Of a stretch of 64,000 nt of DNA, positions 39,126-50,189 are shown one piece after another. The translations under genes were made by a program, and so were the position numbers. A model generated the notes under the pieces. The model worked only from the letters and a program-made list of their open reading frames with translations. It did not search any database and was not told where the DNA came from. Position 1 is the first letter of the stretch; the number at the start of each line of letters is the position of its first letter. The DNA is from Lepturacanthus savala (lineage: Eukaryota; Chordata; Actinopteri; Scombriformes; Trichiuridae): positions 31,150,152 through 31,214,151 of the forward strand of contig CM060464.1 of assembly GCA_030544235.1 (NCBI GenBank), in the 5' to 3' direction.

Positions 39126-39590
39126 CCTAAAAGTGGCTTATATTTTAAGAAAGTACCGTACAAAGTAATGACGTGGCTGTAAGTTTTTCACAGGTGAAAC
39201 ATAACAAAATAGTCCCGCATATTCACTTGCAGCTTATACACTAACCACACTACATTTCTACATATACAATGCAAACATACAATAGCATCTAGTATCAAAT
39301 GTTCAGCAGAATTCTTCTTATCTAGTTTCAATCTTTCTTCCTTGTTTTTTTTTTTTTACTATTTTCTCATAGAAACATGTCTGTTACTTCACAATATCTG
39401 CTTTGAAAGCTTTTACTTTACATTTTTCATGTTTTCCTTTTCTTTTCTTCTCCATTTATACTACTTGTGAGAAAAACAAAGACCTAATCTAACTCTGTGC
39501 TGTTGAACTTCATAGTTCATAGCTATAGTTTCAGTTAGTGTTGGATAATATGGAATAAATCAAATATTAGGATATTTTCGACCAAATACC
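39126..39590. other. non-coding stretch, no gene seen
   Basis: No features recognised apart from a T11 run near 39347. Confidence 0.5.
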
Positions 39591-39594
39591 TAAT

Positions 39595-40000
39595 AATAAT
39601 CTTTATTTGTATTATATTCCAACACCTTTCATGTAGGGCGACACGGTGGAGCAGGGGTTAGCGCTGTTGCCTCACAGCAAGAGGGTCACAGGTTCAAGAC
39701 CTCCTTGGTCCTGGGTCTGGGACCTTTCTGTGTGGAGTTTGCATGTTCTCCCCGTGTCTGCATGGGTTTTTACCGGGTACTCCGGCTTCCTCCCACAGTC
39801 CAAAAACATGCTCAGGTTAATTGTCGACTCTAAATTGCCGGAATGTGTGAGTGAATGGTGTGTGTGCCCCACGATTGGCTGGCGACCATCTGGGGTGTAT
39901 CCCTGCCTCTCGCCGTAACGCGCTGGGATAGGTTCCAGCAGACTGACCTTTCATGTATTAAGATGCAGCTCCAAGTACTTTACATGGAGCAGTTGTGGAT
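39595..40000 (-). repeat. LINE 3'-end fragment split by a SINE
   Basis: ATAATCTTTATTTGTATTAT...CACCTTTCATGTA before the SINE joins TTAAGATGCAGCTCCAAGTA and CTTTACATGG after it. Together they read as one common fish LINE 3' end on the minus strand. Confidence 0.6.
39636..39945 (+). mobile_element. SINE (L2-tailed family), copy 4, with target duplication
   Basis: The head GGGCGACACGGTGGAGCAGG and B-box-like GGTTCAAGACC are followed by the full body to CTGGGATAGGTTCCAGCAG. The flanking 12-bp duplication ACCTTTCATGTA (39624-39635 and 39946-39957) is perfect, so this is a fairly young insertion. It landed in a LINE tail. Confidence 0.9.
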
Positions 40001-40369
40001 GGATGTGATGGTTGTTGGATTGTTGTGTTCTGTGATATTAATTACGATAAAATGCCCTTTAGAGTCTGATATTGTGATAATGTTTTTACATATTAAAATG
40101 GCTGCGGCTGTGGCTGGTGGTGAATTGATCAAATTGTGTTGTTAATTCACGAATCTTGGATTCAGGTGTGCATGTTTCTTGTAAAATGCAAATTCTCTAG
40201 TTGTAATATGGTTGAGTATCTTATGTCTTTTTGCCTGTAAACCTATTCCACAAATCTTCCAGGTCATAACTTTGATTGAATTGATGGTGGCAGGAGGCAG
40301 GGATCTTTTATATTAATGCTAATATATTGATAGCAAAATCAATAGCAATGATAACGATCATCATTTTAA

Positions 40370-41035
40370 TGTTACGACCCGGCTCGTTAAAAAGAGCCAT
40401 AGCATTAAAAGGAATAGGAAAGAAAAGGAAAAATGACACTAAGTTAAGGTTTGTTTGTTTATTCTCTCATTTTACACAAAAGGAGGTGAGGGAAAATGGA
40501 ACAAAAAGGGCATACGAGTGCAGTTTAAAAGAACAAATAAATAGAACAAAAAGAGACTAAGAGTTAATATATGCTTTCTTGCAGTGAACAGAACCAGAAA
40601 CAAAAACCTCACTATCTAACCTACATTTTTCAGTAACAAAAATACACTGAAAACAGCACTCCTAAAATCTAATGAGTCTAACAAAAAGAATCTCAACATG
40701 TACAATCAGTACTAAACTCGAAACTAAACCTTGCCCCAATCCCAAGCTTTCCGACACCAACCTTCCACAAATACGAGGCGAGCGTTCACAAACACCACAC
40801 ACACACAAAGCCGCCCCGAACAATAACACACACACACACACTATTTGAGCTGGATCGGCGATTGAGGGTAGCCTCTGATTGGTGTGAACCACAGCCCCAT
40901 CCACCAATCGCCAGGGGACATCTCTCAGGAGGCGGGTCTTCTTCATATCTGGGACCAATTCTCGACAGGGGATCGCACAGCAGGTTTTGCCTGTGAAATA
41001 CAATAACTAAACGGCTGCCAGCAGCGACTGTAACA
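40370..41035 (-). repeat. 3' LTR of a second Ty3/gypsy element
   Basis: The 666-bp block has inverted ends TGTTAC...GTAACA. On the minus strand it is preceded immediately by the purine tract AAGGGGGGAG (41036-41045), which marks it as a 3' LTR. The coding relic upstream at 41555-42266 is in the same orientation. The matching 5' LTR is not in the window. Confidence 0.75.
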
Positions 41036-41045
41036 CTCCCCCCTT
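41036..41045 (-). other. polypurine tract of the second gypsy element
   Basis: Minus-strand AAGGGGGGAG abuts the LTR. Its position fits plus-strand priming. Confidence 0.75.
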
Positions 41046-41415
41046 AATCTACAAGCCCTTATGGCTTGACATTGAAACTACATAGTACATAATATATATA
41101 TAAATAATGCACTTGGTCCAACTGGTTTAATGTGCTGGACCTTTACTTTTGGATTTAATTCATGAAGCACAGTTCACCAATAAAACATTTGATTTCAGAT
41201 CTTCTCTTCTTACTGAATTCAATTGATTAGTCATGCACTACATTTTTTTAATATCCTAGAATTCAAATTCTTTATCAAGAGACCTTTAGCAGATATGACA
41301 TTAAAATGTGATTAATTCTATTAAATAATTACAAAATCCTGTAATTAATTTGATTAATTTTTTTAATCGACTGACAGCACTAATAAATATGGTTTATTAT
41401 AAAGATGTATGAATC

Positions 41416-41447
<32 letters not shown>

Positions 41448-41554
41448 GTAATTACTGAAAAATGACCACTTGTTAGTGAGGAAAATTTGTGGCCCAACTT
41501 AAGGTCTTGGATTCGAAATGTGGCCCAAATGGAAAACTAATTGAATAGCCCTGG

Positions 41555-42266
41555 CCTAGACAAAGCATCAGCTAGCACATTTTCAGCCCCTTTTTTGTGT
41601 CAGATATCCAGGTTGAAGTCCTGTACCAGCAATGCCCACCCCATGAGTCACTGGTTATGATTAAACATGCGGGACAGAAAAACAAGAGGGTTATGATCTG
41701 TAAATACTACAACAGGTAGGGAAGCAGACCCAACATACTGTATACTGTATATACTGTATACTGTGCTAACAACAGAGCAAGGGTTTCCTTCTCAATGGTG
41801 GAGTAATTTGCCTGGTGCCAGTTGAACTTACGTGAAAAGTCGTGAGTCTATAAGTAGTCTACCTTAGGGCTGAGGAGGTTCGTTAGCAGAGTGACGATGC
41901 TGGAAAAATTGCGGCAAAAACGCCTGTAATAACCAGCCATTCCCAAGAACCGACGCAGCGCTTTACGCGTATTTGGAATGGAGTAATCCATAATGGCAAT
42001 GATCTTCGCCTCCACGGGTCGCACCTGTCCCTGTCCTACCTGCTGACCAAGATAAACCACAGTGGCTTTTCCAAATTCGCATTTGGCTAGATTTACTGTC
42101 AAAGTCGCTCGGGCTAAACGGTCACAAATCTGTTCCAACACGCGCATGTCTTTCTCCCACGTATCTGTATAAATGACCAGATCATCAAGGTAGGCACTGC
42201 AGTTTGGCAGTCCAGACAACACAGTGTTAACCAGCCTCTGAAATGTAGCAGGAGCGTTACACATCC
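41555..42266 (-). pseudogene. gypsy pol relic: end of RT plus part of RNase H
   Basis: The minus strand from about 42264 reads NAPATFQRLVNTVLSGL, then YLDDLVIYTDTWE (catalytic YLDD) and FLGMAGYYRRFCRNF, the RT thumb/connection region of Ty3/gypsy. The frame ends at 41848. Further on, KFNWHQANYSTIEKETLALL (about 41780-41840) and VVFTDHNPLVFLSRMFNHNQ (about 41650-41710) are RNase H. The first part of RNase H, the integrase and everything upstream of RT are absent. TA-rich duplications (TATACTGTATACTG, 41738-41765) disrupt RNase H. Only the back end of the element remains, joined to its 3' LTR. Confidence 0.8.
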
Positions 42267-42299
42267 CGTAACACTAACAATCATCACAACAGCTATAAG

Positions 42300-42970
42300 A
42301 TACAGACCTGACCTCATGCACCTGTCAGGGAGAACAGAGTGCCCCAGAGACGTAGGCGACTCAGGAGATGTGTTTCAGGTTGAATGAAGCCTCCCTGACC
42401 ATCTGTTGAATCACAGCTTGTTTGGTCCTGTGTGGCTGAAGAGAGGAGAGAGATGCACAAGCACGGCCAGAGTTTCTCTGTCAACTAAGGTCATGTGTGA
42501 ATGTATGACACAAAAAAAACATCATGATCCTTTGAGGCACCTACATATTTATGTAACTACAAACTGCCTCCTACAAATTGGAGCTTTTTGTTCAGACACT
42601 TTTCAAAGGTTGAAGCTGTTCTTACATTTTGTCATTGTTACAGTCATCATCAAACATGACTTCACAGGTAAATGCGCATTCTCACCAGGGCCATCGTTTG
42701 TATTATCACATTTAGAAAACAAAATGTTTTTCAGGGATGGCCTGGATGAAGTTGATTATATTCAATTTTATCTTTGCACAATAATGAGAGCCAAATGGTG
42801 ATGTTTATTTTTTTTTATTCTGGGACAACTGATTTGTTCACATAGAGCGATAGACTACATTGATAATCTAATTCATTTTTATTGTTAAAGAAAATATTTC
42901 TTTGAGTTTTCCCTTGACCTTCTTAGTTTGTTAAAAAAATAAAATATTGCACATTATTTTAAAAATATTT
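42300..42970. other. non-coding stretch, no gene seen
   Basis: A 131-codon open frame at 42406-42801 has no recognisable domain and I treat it as chance. Confidence 0.45.
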
Positions 42971-42971
42971 A

Positions 42972-43560
42972 CACTGTAAAAATTTTGACCATTGTCTACT
43001 TAAAGAAATTAAGGCAACAAAGTGACACTTAATATAATTGAATAGATTTTAATTGTTCGACTTTGATTAAAAACTATTGATTTAATTAATTAAACTTAAA
43101 CAAAAGTATTAAATAAAAAATAATGAAATCATTGACTGAAATATTTTGGATTTACTAATAATATGGCAAATGTTGAGTAAATCCAAATCATCAAAATCAG
43201 TTTTACAGGGATTACTGTTTAATATTTACTATATATCTGAGAAAGTATTTTAGATTTACTAAATATCTGTGAAAAGGCAATTACATTTACTAATTAATTA
43301 AGTTAAATTTATATTTACTTATCTGGAAGAAATTGATTTCTATTGACTAAATATCTGTATGATATTGATTTGTATTTACCAATTTTGTGGGTGGAATTAG
43401 GCTATTCTTCTAAATGTCGGGATAAGAATGATTTGAATTTAAAAAAATAAATCAATTATATCAACTTATAACTAGTACCACATTACTTAAAATCTATTTA
43501 ATATTATTGATTGTCACTTTGTTGCCACAATTTTTTAAAGTTTATTCTACTTAATATGGT
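42972..43560. mobile_element. MITE-like element with imperfect inverted ends
   Basis: The left end begins CACTGTAAAAATTTTGACC. Motif GGCAACAAAGTGACA at 43014-43028 recurs inverted as TGTCACTTTGTTGCC at about 43512-43526, with further inverted similarity outward and inward (AGATTTTAA/TTAAAATCT). The right end no longer shows the CACTGTAAAAA terminus. No coding. This layout is common among fish MITEs; the superfamily is uncertain. Confidence 0.55.
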
Positions 43561-44390
43561 GCATTCGTGTTCCAAGAATTTACAAGTCAGTTGACAATGT
43601 TGGAAAACATTTAACAGTTTAACAATTTATTCTTAAAACTTTCCACATATATTTTCAACATTTTACAAAATGTTCTTTTTGTTAAAATGCCCAAAGACAA
43701 AGATATATAATAGAGAGCAAGGCTGGAAAAGAATGCATACAATAGGGATATATATGCTAGCAATCTATTATGTAAATAGTTGAGATATATAGAAATTCCT
43801 TCTTAAGTGTAAAATAACCTATGACCTCAGCCTATCACTTGTGAGCATTGTGAAAAAACATTTAAGTGTGAATCAAGGTTTGGTGTTATGTGTTTTTAGA
43901 CAGTAAACAAAACACTGAAATTCTTAAGGTTGGCCGTGGTTTAAACAGTTAAAAGAAATCAAAACTTTGCTGTCTTGACTAGTACTACATTTGCATTAGT
44001 ACTTCACTAAATGAAGTGGCACTCAAATCATGAATTTGTGCAAATTTATGCAATTTAAACCATCTGACAATGACTTAACTATTCTTATAGAAGATCCACA
44101 AACTACATCAGATAAAACAGGTGTTGTATATTTCCACATGTTCTTTCCAGAATGGAGAATGCAGAAAGGAGCTTTGTGGCCTGCAAGCAAAGTGATAAAA
44201 ATATTTCTGGAGAAAAATAGATGCAATTGCTATATGAGGCAGGCCAATCCAAAAACAGTTGCTTGTGGCAGTTGTAAGTATAACATCACACCCTTCAAAT
44301 GAGTATGGAGAACATATTTTTTCTGAACAAGACCTGAACAATTGAATTGCAGCACAGAATTACTGAGCACTGTAGTACAGGGTTCCCTCC
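43561..44390. other. non-coding stretch, possibly 3' flank of the pseudogene
   Basis: No gene motif. If the downstream exon at 44391 was once translated, this would hold its 3' untranslated region on the minus strand. Confidence 0.4.
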
Positions 44391-46405
44391 TTAAGCCAGT
44401 AGCTTGCTCTTGAGGCTGTTAACCTTTGGGGAAAGCTTTGAACAATCCAGTTCGAGAAAAAGTTTCTGGAAGGCTTCAAAAGTGTACCTGAGCTCCTTGG
44501 GATAGGCGAGATTAACCGCATACATCAAACCAATGAGCATGGCACAAGCCCTCGGAAAGTTACCCAAAGCGTTCAGGACCTTCATTCCATCTATCACGAT
44601 TCCGATGTCCTCTGTAACTTCTGACAGATTGGTCTGGATGCTGTAGATTTTCATCCCTTGGAAAGCAAGGTCCTGTGCCACATTGTCTTCATCTGCATCC
44701 TAGGAAAACAAGAACATTTTATATTTTAGATTGTACAGCTAAAGGAGATGATCCTAAATAAATAGATGTTAAGATGCCTTTCAACTTACATCACACTCTT
44801 TAAAGAGCTTATCATCAGATTCCCCAACGTACACCATCAGGCACTGGATGACAATGTCTCTGGTTACATTGATGGTAGGATTGCTAGGAGCCTGAAATTA
44901 GATAAATTAATATTATCTGCACATTAGAAGGTCGTGGTTCAGTTTTTTTAAATGTAGGAGGCTTAGACTGTGAATTTAAAAGAAAGAAACCACTGTCAAT
45001 GATGTCTGAGAGACTAATTTCATCAAACTTCCTGCATTGACTCAGATTCTCAGAGGACCAGCTATGACTCCACAAAGTCATTGGTCCAGGAAAAGGAAAT
45101 AAACTCTCATAAAACCAAAATATTTTAAGTGATACGTTTCATTCATTGGATTTTTGGTGAGCTGGTAGGTGAGTTTTTTTCCATTTTGGGCAAACTAGCT
45201 GCTTCCCTATAAGCTTTGCTGCTGGTTGTACCTTAATATTTACAGTAGAAGAAGACAGGCAATAGCACTAACCCCATTTTAACTCACGGAGAGACTGCCA
45301 AAGTAGGCAATTTCACAAATTGCTGATGTTAAAGAAGCTAAAAAAATAGGGGTGAGTGGCAGCTAGAAGTTTACACCTTTGCAGAAAATACATTGGTAAG
45401 AGCAGAGTAATGTGTGTAAGTGTAAGAGCACATTATTTATAATCAATGTACAAAGTGAAAACATTACGAATGGGCTAATTAAATGGTCACGTTTACACAC
45501 AATGAAAGGTTAAAATTTCCTCCTGCAGATTTAGTAATTGAAATAAAAAAACATTGCCAAACACAGGATACCTTCAGTAGGATAGTCTTCAACCTCGATC
45601 CCATGGTCCCGCCCTTTGAGTGGAAGAGGTTCAGAAGCCTGGGAGAGTATTCTTACAGCTTGGACATGAATTTTGCTTCCAGGTGTACAAACAATACACC
45701 TGTAAACCATATTTGATCTAGACAATATCTAAAAACATGATATATGAAATGACAGTAACTTAGTATATTTTGTAGCTGACTGCTCACAATTGCAAATGAA
45801 TATTTCTGATTATCATAACACATGTAACTCAAATTAGATGCCTCAAATAAAGCTGGCCCTCTGGCTTTGATGTCCTCTATGGTGGGTGACTGGTTAATAA
45901 TTTCATTTCTTCGGTGTGTAAAAGTTTTGTCCATCTTTTCTTTGATTATTTTGTTGTTGTCTCTTTTCCTTACTTCAGTTAGTAACTGAATCCTTTCCTG
46001 TTCTTGACTTTCCTCATCTTCTCCTGCTGGGTAAGGTGGGAGGTAGTTGACTTCTGCCTTCCGAGGTTTTTTCACATTCTTGGCAGATTTCTGGTCTACA
46101 TGGCTCTTGCGCTTCAAGGAACTGCACATCACCTCAGGCAGACCGTAGCCTCTAAGTTTGGTGCGATAATTTGCCATCTTGTATTTGAGGCTTTGTTGCC
46201 AGCCATAGTAACCCGAGAAGGAGCCTGGTTCCCTTAGACAAGGATATTTGGACTGTGGAATGGGGAACTGCTTTGGCCATGGCTGACATCGTTCAGTGCT
46301 TCGTCTCAGAAGGATAATAGTGTCCAGTGAAGATGATGTTCCGGCAGAGGACTCTGTATTTGATGCAGCTGACTCTGCAGTTGACTCTGCACCCTTAAAA
46401 TACAC
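44391..46405 (-). pseudogene. decayed multi-exon gene of the fish 'SAMD3-like' family
   Basis: Minus strand, four coding blocks in order. Block 1, about 46393-45838, includes SSSLDTIILLRRS, PWPKQFPIPQ, KMANYRTKLRGYGLPEVM, AEVNYLPPYPAGE and MDKTFTHRRNEII. Block 2 is 45699-45572 (HLEAKFMSKL, stop, EYSPRLLNLFHSKGG). Block 3 is 44891-44790 (NVTRDIVIQCLMVYVGE). Block 4 is 44699-44391 (DGMKVLNALGNF, AYPKELRYTFEAFQKLF) and ends in TAG. Blocks 2-4 have AG acceptors, and blocks 2 and 3 have GT donors, in matching phase, so this is a duplicated gene and not a retrocopy. An in-frame TAA lies at 45653-45655. Block 1 appears to lack about 60 residues after PIPQ compared with relatives I recall. The family is large in fish and of unknown function; the name is an automatic label and no SAM domain is visible here. 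Confidence 0.65.
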
Positions 46406-46665
46406 AAAAGACAGTTTCGTGGCCTTTCAGATGATTTCCAATATGTTGAAAGAAGTCCTTCTCAGTAGAAGAACTAGCATCACAAACTAAACACTTAAAA
46501 GTGGAGACAATATTTGGCTGTGGACTTTCTGTAGCTGCATGGTACCTGGACAAATGTGTACGAAGTGCACTCTGTGTTTCAAATGTGCAAGAGCAACTAC
46601 CACAGAGACATGGCTGAGATTGTCCACGACCAAATGTTGCATGCTGTAAGCTTTAGCAGCTTCCC
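46400..46665 (-). pseudogene. C2H2 zinc-finger exon relic upstream of the above
   Basis: In another minus-strand frame two well-formed C2H2 fingers occur: CGSC...HLSRYH (CX2CX12HX4H) and CLVCDASSSTEKDFFQHIGNH (CX2CX12HX3H). The beginning of a third, CVF, then hits TAA at 46395-46397. A possible acceptor (TTACAG) precedes it near 46655. Fish relatives often pair such fingers with the block that follows. Whether the TAA is a true nonsense change or lies in an intron cannot be decided by eye. Confidence 0.55.
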
Positions 46666-46669
46666 TTTT

Positions 46670-47640
46670 GTTGCAGAAAAAAAACTTCACTGCCATCCCA
46701 TATGCAAAAACCTACAGTAATGAGAAAAAAGGTCATATTTACTATATTACATAATGTCAAGTAACATTAAAAATCGAGGACCCTTTATTTTAGAGTTTGT
46801 TCTTTTTCAGTCTTGTACATTTATATAGTTTTTGTCTGCCATCTACTGAATCTTCACAAAAAATAGGTACAAACGAATGTTATCATGAACTACATATCTT
46901 TGAAAAACATTTTCAGTGAACAAAGCTTTAACAGCATACTGTATGCAACATATAGCATAACAGCACATTGTATGGTAAGTGCAATACATACCTGTGGCCT
47001 TTATGGTCCTTGAAGCAATGATAGATTCCTTATGCAACTAGAAAGAAATGCATAGCTTTATCTGATTTGAAGGAATTTATATTTTAAGCACAAAACTTAG
47101 CAGAGAGGATATATGAAAATCAAGCCAACAATAAAAGTTTACACTTGCTAAAAGGTTTTACACTTGCTATCATATACACAGTGAGGCCAATAATTGTTTG
47201 AATGGTAATGATAGCATTTGTGTATGCCAGTGATACACCGACACACTGGTTACCATTTATTCATATATACAATATGGTCATTTGTTCCTAGGATATGACT
47301 TTCTGAAATGTGACCAAAATTTCCCATGCCAATAAATATCAATGGCAATTAACTAAATTGATCACACACACAGGAGGGCAAGTAGGAAAGTGCAAGAATC
47401 ATTGGTTACAGTGCCCTACCTTACTACATGAACTTTTATTCTAGAGCACAGCAGTAATCGACAGTATCTTAAACCTTTGCATAGTTATATAAGATTGGAT
47501 TATAATAATATAATATTTTAAAACACAGCCACCCTGAAACAAGCAAACAAATGAGAAAGCCTAACAAATTAGGAGCAAAGACTCAAATCCACAAAACAAA
47601 TGCACAGAAAAATGCGGTCAATATCAAAACACATACACAC
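46670..47640. other. non-coding stretch, no gene seen
   Basis: AT-rich. If the pseudogene was once expressed, this would be its first intron or 5' region on the minus strand. Confidence 0.4.
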
Positions 47641-47649
47641 CTCCAAATA

Positions 47650-47921
47650 ATTCCACAAGAGAACGCTGCAAGTCGCTTTCCGTTGCCAAGAAAAATTGAC
47701 GTTTGTTTTATTTTCTAAGCTCTATGGTTGCATTAAGATGTCTTTTCTTTCACTCTGGTCCAAAGTGCGCACAGGCGAGAGCTTCATGTTTCCTTGGCAA
47801 CGGAAACGGACCGCAACTACTGTGACCGAGTACTTTTTTTAATTTAACTCCTGTATGTTTATTTATGTGCGGTAAGCTACCCCTTAGCAGTGAAAAACAC
47901 ACCCAAACACGCACACACAAC

Positions 47922-47955
<34 letters not shown>

Positions 47956-48400
47956 GAACCCCTCCCCATCCCCCCCACCCGCGCCACATCACTGTCACTG
48001 CCACCGCCGCCGCCCGCAACCGACGCCAACCAAGCAGAAAAGCTGGTCATTTTACCGCTTTTGACGGCTACACAAATATAACGTTATCGTGTTACAGCGT
48101 TTGTATACCGCGTGTTACGGTGGGGAGGGGTGTAGGCTAACTTTTTACACTCCTGGCGACTTCTCTGTTAAATTTGCTAGTAACAGCCTACTGCCAATAA
48201 ACTTGTTAGGTAACTCGCGGTATTCCAAATAAATGTTCAACTGCTTGGAAAAGTAGCTATAAATTGTTGTGATTGAAGCCTCTTACCCTGAGATAACGGC
48301 AGTCGACATCGGCTGTGGAAAACTTCGAAGTCCTCGTGCTGCAAATATCTGGGCGGAAGTAGAACGTCTCTGGAGGAAGCGTATGATGATTGAAACCAAT
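47650..48400. promoter_or_regulatory. CpG-rich, promoter-like stretch
   Basis: CpG is frequent here (for example CCGCCGCCGCCCGCAACCGACG near 48004) in contrast with the depleted flanks. Inverted motifs CGTTGCCAAG (47681-47690) and CTTGGCAACG (47793-47802) resemble RFX half-sites and pair as a 14-bp stem. An A28 run (47927-47954) lies within. It sits about 1 kb upstream of the minus-strand pseudogene and may be its old promoter. No transcription start can be assigned. Confidence 0.4.
47927..47954. repeat. A28 homopolymer
   Basis: Twenty-eight consecutive A, directly followed by GC-rich sequence. It may be a poly(A) end of an insertion, but no retroelement body precedes it. Confidence 0.9.
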
Positions 48401-49598
48401 GAGCCCCCATTGAGTAAATGTATAAATTATTCAATATTGTTGTCATTCCTGATAAAATATAATTAAATTGTACTCATTTATTTTCAGCTGATATTATTCA
48501 AACAAAAATCAGTAAAATTTAAATGGTTGATAATTCACATTTGAATAAATCAGCATAATAATATGCCAAACTTCACACAGTCATTTTTTTTTTCAAGTTA
48601 TAGTTACTAGTATTTATTTTGTAAATATTAAGTAAGCCCAGTCACACTTTTCAGAGTGGGACCATGTTGACTTATTGAATAAAAAACATATTTTATTTTG
48701 AGAGGAGCTTTAACGTCCATCTGCATTGGTTTCAGCCTCAAGCCGTTGTCATGAATGCAGCCATAGTTTATATTGGTGGTTACTTTTCTCTGCATCTCGG
48801 CAGGTGTAACTAAGACAATTTCTGCCTCTGAGAATTATTTTCATAGAAAAAAAAAACTGAACGAAATACAAACTTTATGTCAGTACAAAGTCATTATTTT
48901 CCTGTTAAAATGCACAAATGACTTAGTGAATGAAGCTTAAAAAAATTGCAGCTCTTGCACAGGCTGTATATTCATTTCAAGGTTGATATAATCTTTGGAT
49001 CAATAGACTCTTAAGCTGCACAAAGCAACTGTCACAATGTGCTTAGATAATGATCAGAGTTGATCTTCCTTTGTCCCAGGAGAGGACATGCTTGTTTTTC
49101 TAGTGTGTGTGTAGTTGATTTAGATTTTTGTGTTTTTCCATAGTCATGTGCACGAGTGTGTGTCTGTGAATGTAAAACACACATCTAATGAAAGCTGTTT
49201 ACTTTGTGTCTTATATTATGCGCTGTGTGTTTTATTGGCCATTTATGGTAATAAAATAGCATAACAGGCTGGTTAATTAAATGTTAATTATCAAAGGAGT
49301 TTAAACAACAAATAGTGCCAGAGTTAAAGGAAAAAAGGGATAAATTAATCTGTATGTGTGTTTGTGTGTATGTATGTGTTTCTGCTTTGCTGTGTAATGT
49401 CTCCCCCTGCAGCAATAGTGTCCTAAAGCAGGACATTTCAGAGTTGCTTTTCGTCTCTTTTGTCTCTCTCTCTCTCTTTTTGATAGCAACAATCAGTGTC
49501 CTTGAACCGGCCTTTAAACTCTTCTGGAGATGCAGCAGTGAAGCCTGTGATTGTCCTGAGCAGCTAATGTGAATGTGTGTTTACAGTATGCTTGAATA
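48401..49598. other. non-coding stretch, no gene seen
   Basis: AT-rich with a short CT run near 49462. No gene recognised. Confidence 0.5.
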
Positions 49599-49599
49599 T

Positions 49600-49640
49600 C
49601 TCATCTCATCTTCTATACCCGCTTATTCCTCATTAGGGTC
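49600..49640 (-). mobile_element. very short L2-tailed SINE fragment
   Basis: TCATCTCATCTTCTATACCC and CGCTTATTCCTCATTAGGGTC match the first part of 58462-58797. The match stops abruptly at GGGGTCT, where the next repeat begins. Confidence 0.75.
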
Positions 49641-49856
49641 ACTGGGGTCTGTCCATCCATGGGTGTGGATCTCTCCTTCACTGTGGTTCTCCCCGAGGTT
49701 TCTTCTTTCCCACTGGGCTTTGGAGTTTTTCCTTGCCAAGAAGGAGGGTCTAAGGACAGGGGATGTCTGAGTTACTTTGGACTGAATTTTGTGAAGCCCT
49801 TTGAGACAACTGTGTTGTAATATTGGGCTCTATAAATAAAAGTGAATTGAAATTTG
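49640..49856 (+). mobile_element. AATTG-tailed retroelement/SINE 3' end, copy B
   Basis: Plus-strand copy of the family seen inverted at 19454 and 62089, running from GTCCATCCATGGGTGTGG to the tail AAAAGTGAATTGAAATT. It is 5'-truncated compared with those copies. Confidence 0.75.
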
Positions 49857-49879
49857 GCCCTCACTTGTGGAATTCATTC

Positions 49880-50185
49880 ATCAGTTGTTGTTCTTGTTGA
49901 GGCTCAGATGAACATTGCACTTTGAGCATTTTAAGACAGTCTGACCTTTACATTTTGGGCATTTAGAGTGTTTCTGTTCACTTTCAACCACTGACCAGTA
50001 ACACAAAGCATCTGAACACACCTCCTGTGTTGGAATAGCCTTAGCTGGACCTCCATGTTTGTTCTTTTGACACTCACTTTCAACAAACTGGCATTGGAGG
50101 AAGAATGCAGATGTGATCTCGGCTGCAGTGGGAATCAACTTTAAGGGGTTAAGACTCACTGCTGAACCACAGAAGATGGACATAT
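49880..50185 (-). pseudogene. piggyBac-like transposase C-terminal relic
   Basis: A 100-codon minus frame ends CPKCKGQTVLKCSKCNVHLSLNK. This resembles the cysteine-rich C-terminal domain of fish piggyBac (PGBD) transposases, which reads like CxGKTxxKCxKCNVHLCxN. SDALCYWSVVESEQKHSKC upstream fits the linker. No catalytic DDD core is present in the window. The N-terminal third of the frame is not recognisable. Confidence 0.55.
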
Positions 50186-50189
50186 GGTA

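Noticed and set aside
42406..42801. 131-codon plus-strand frame next to the second gypsy relic
   Set aside because: Not in a gypsy reading direction and no Gag, Pol or Env motif.
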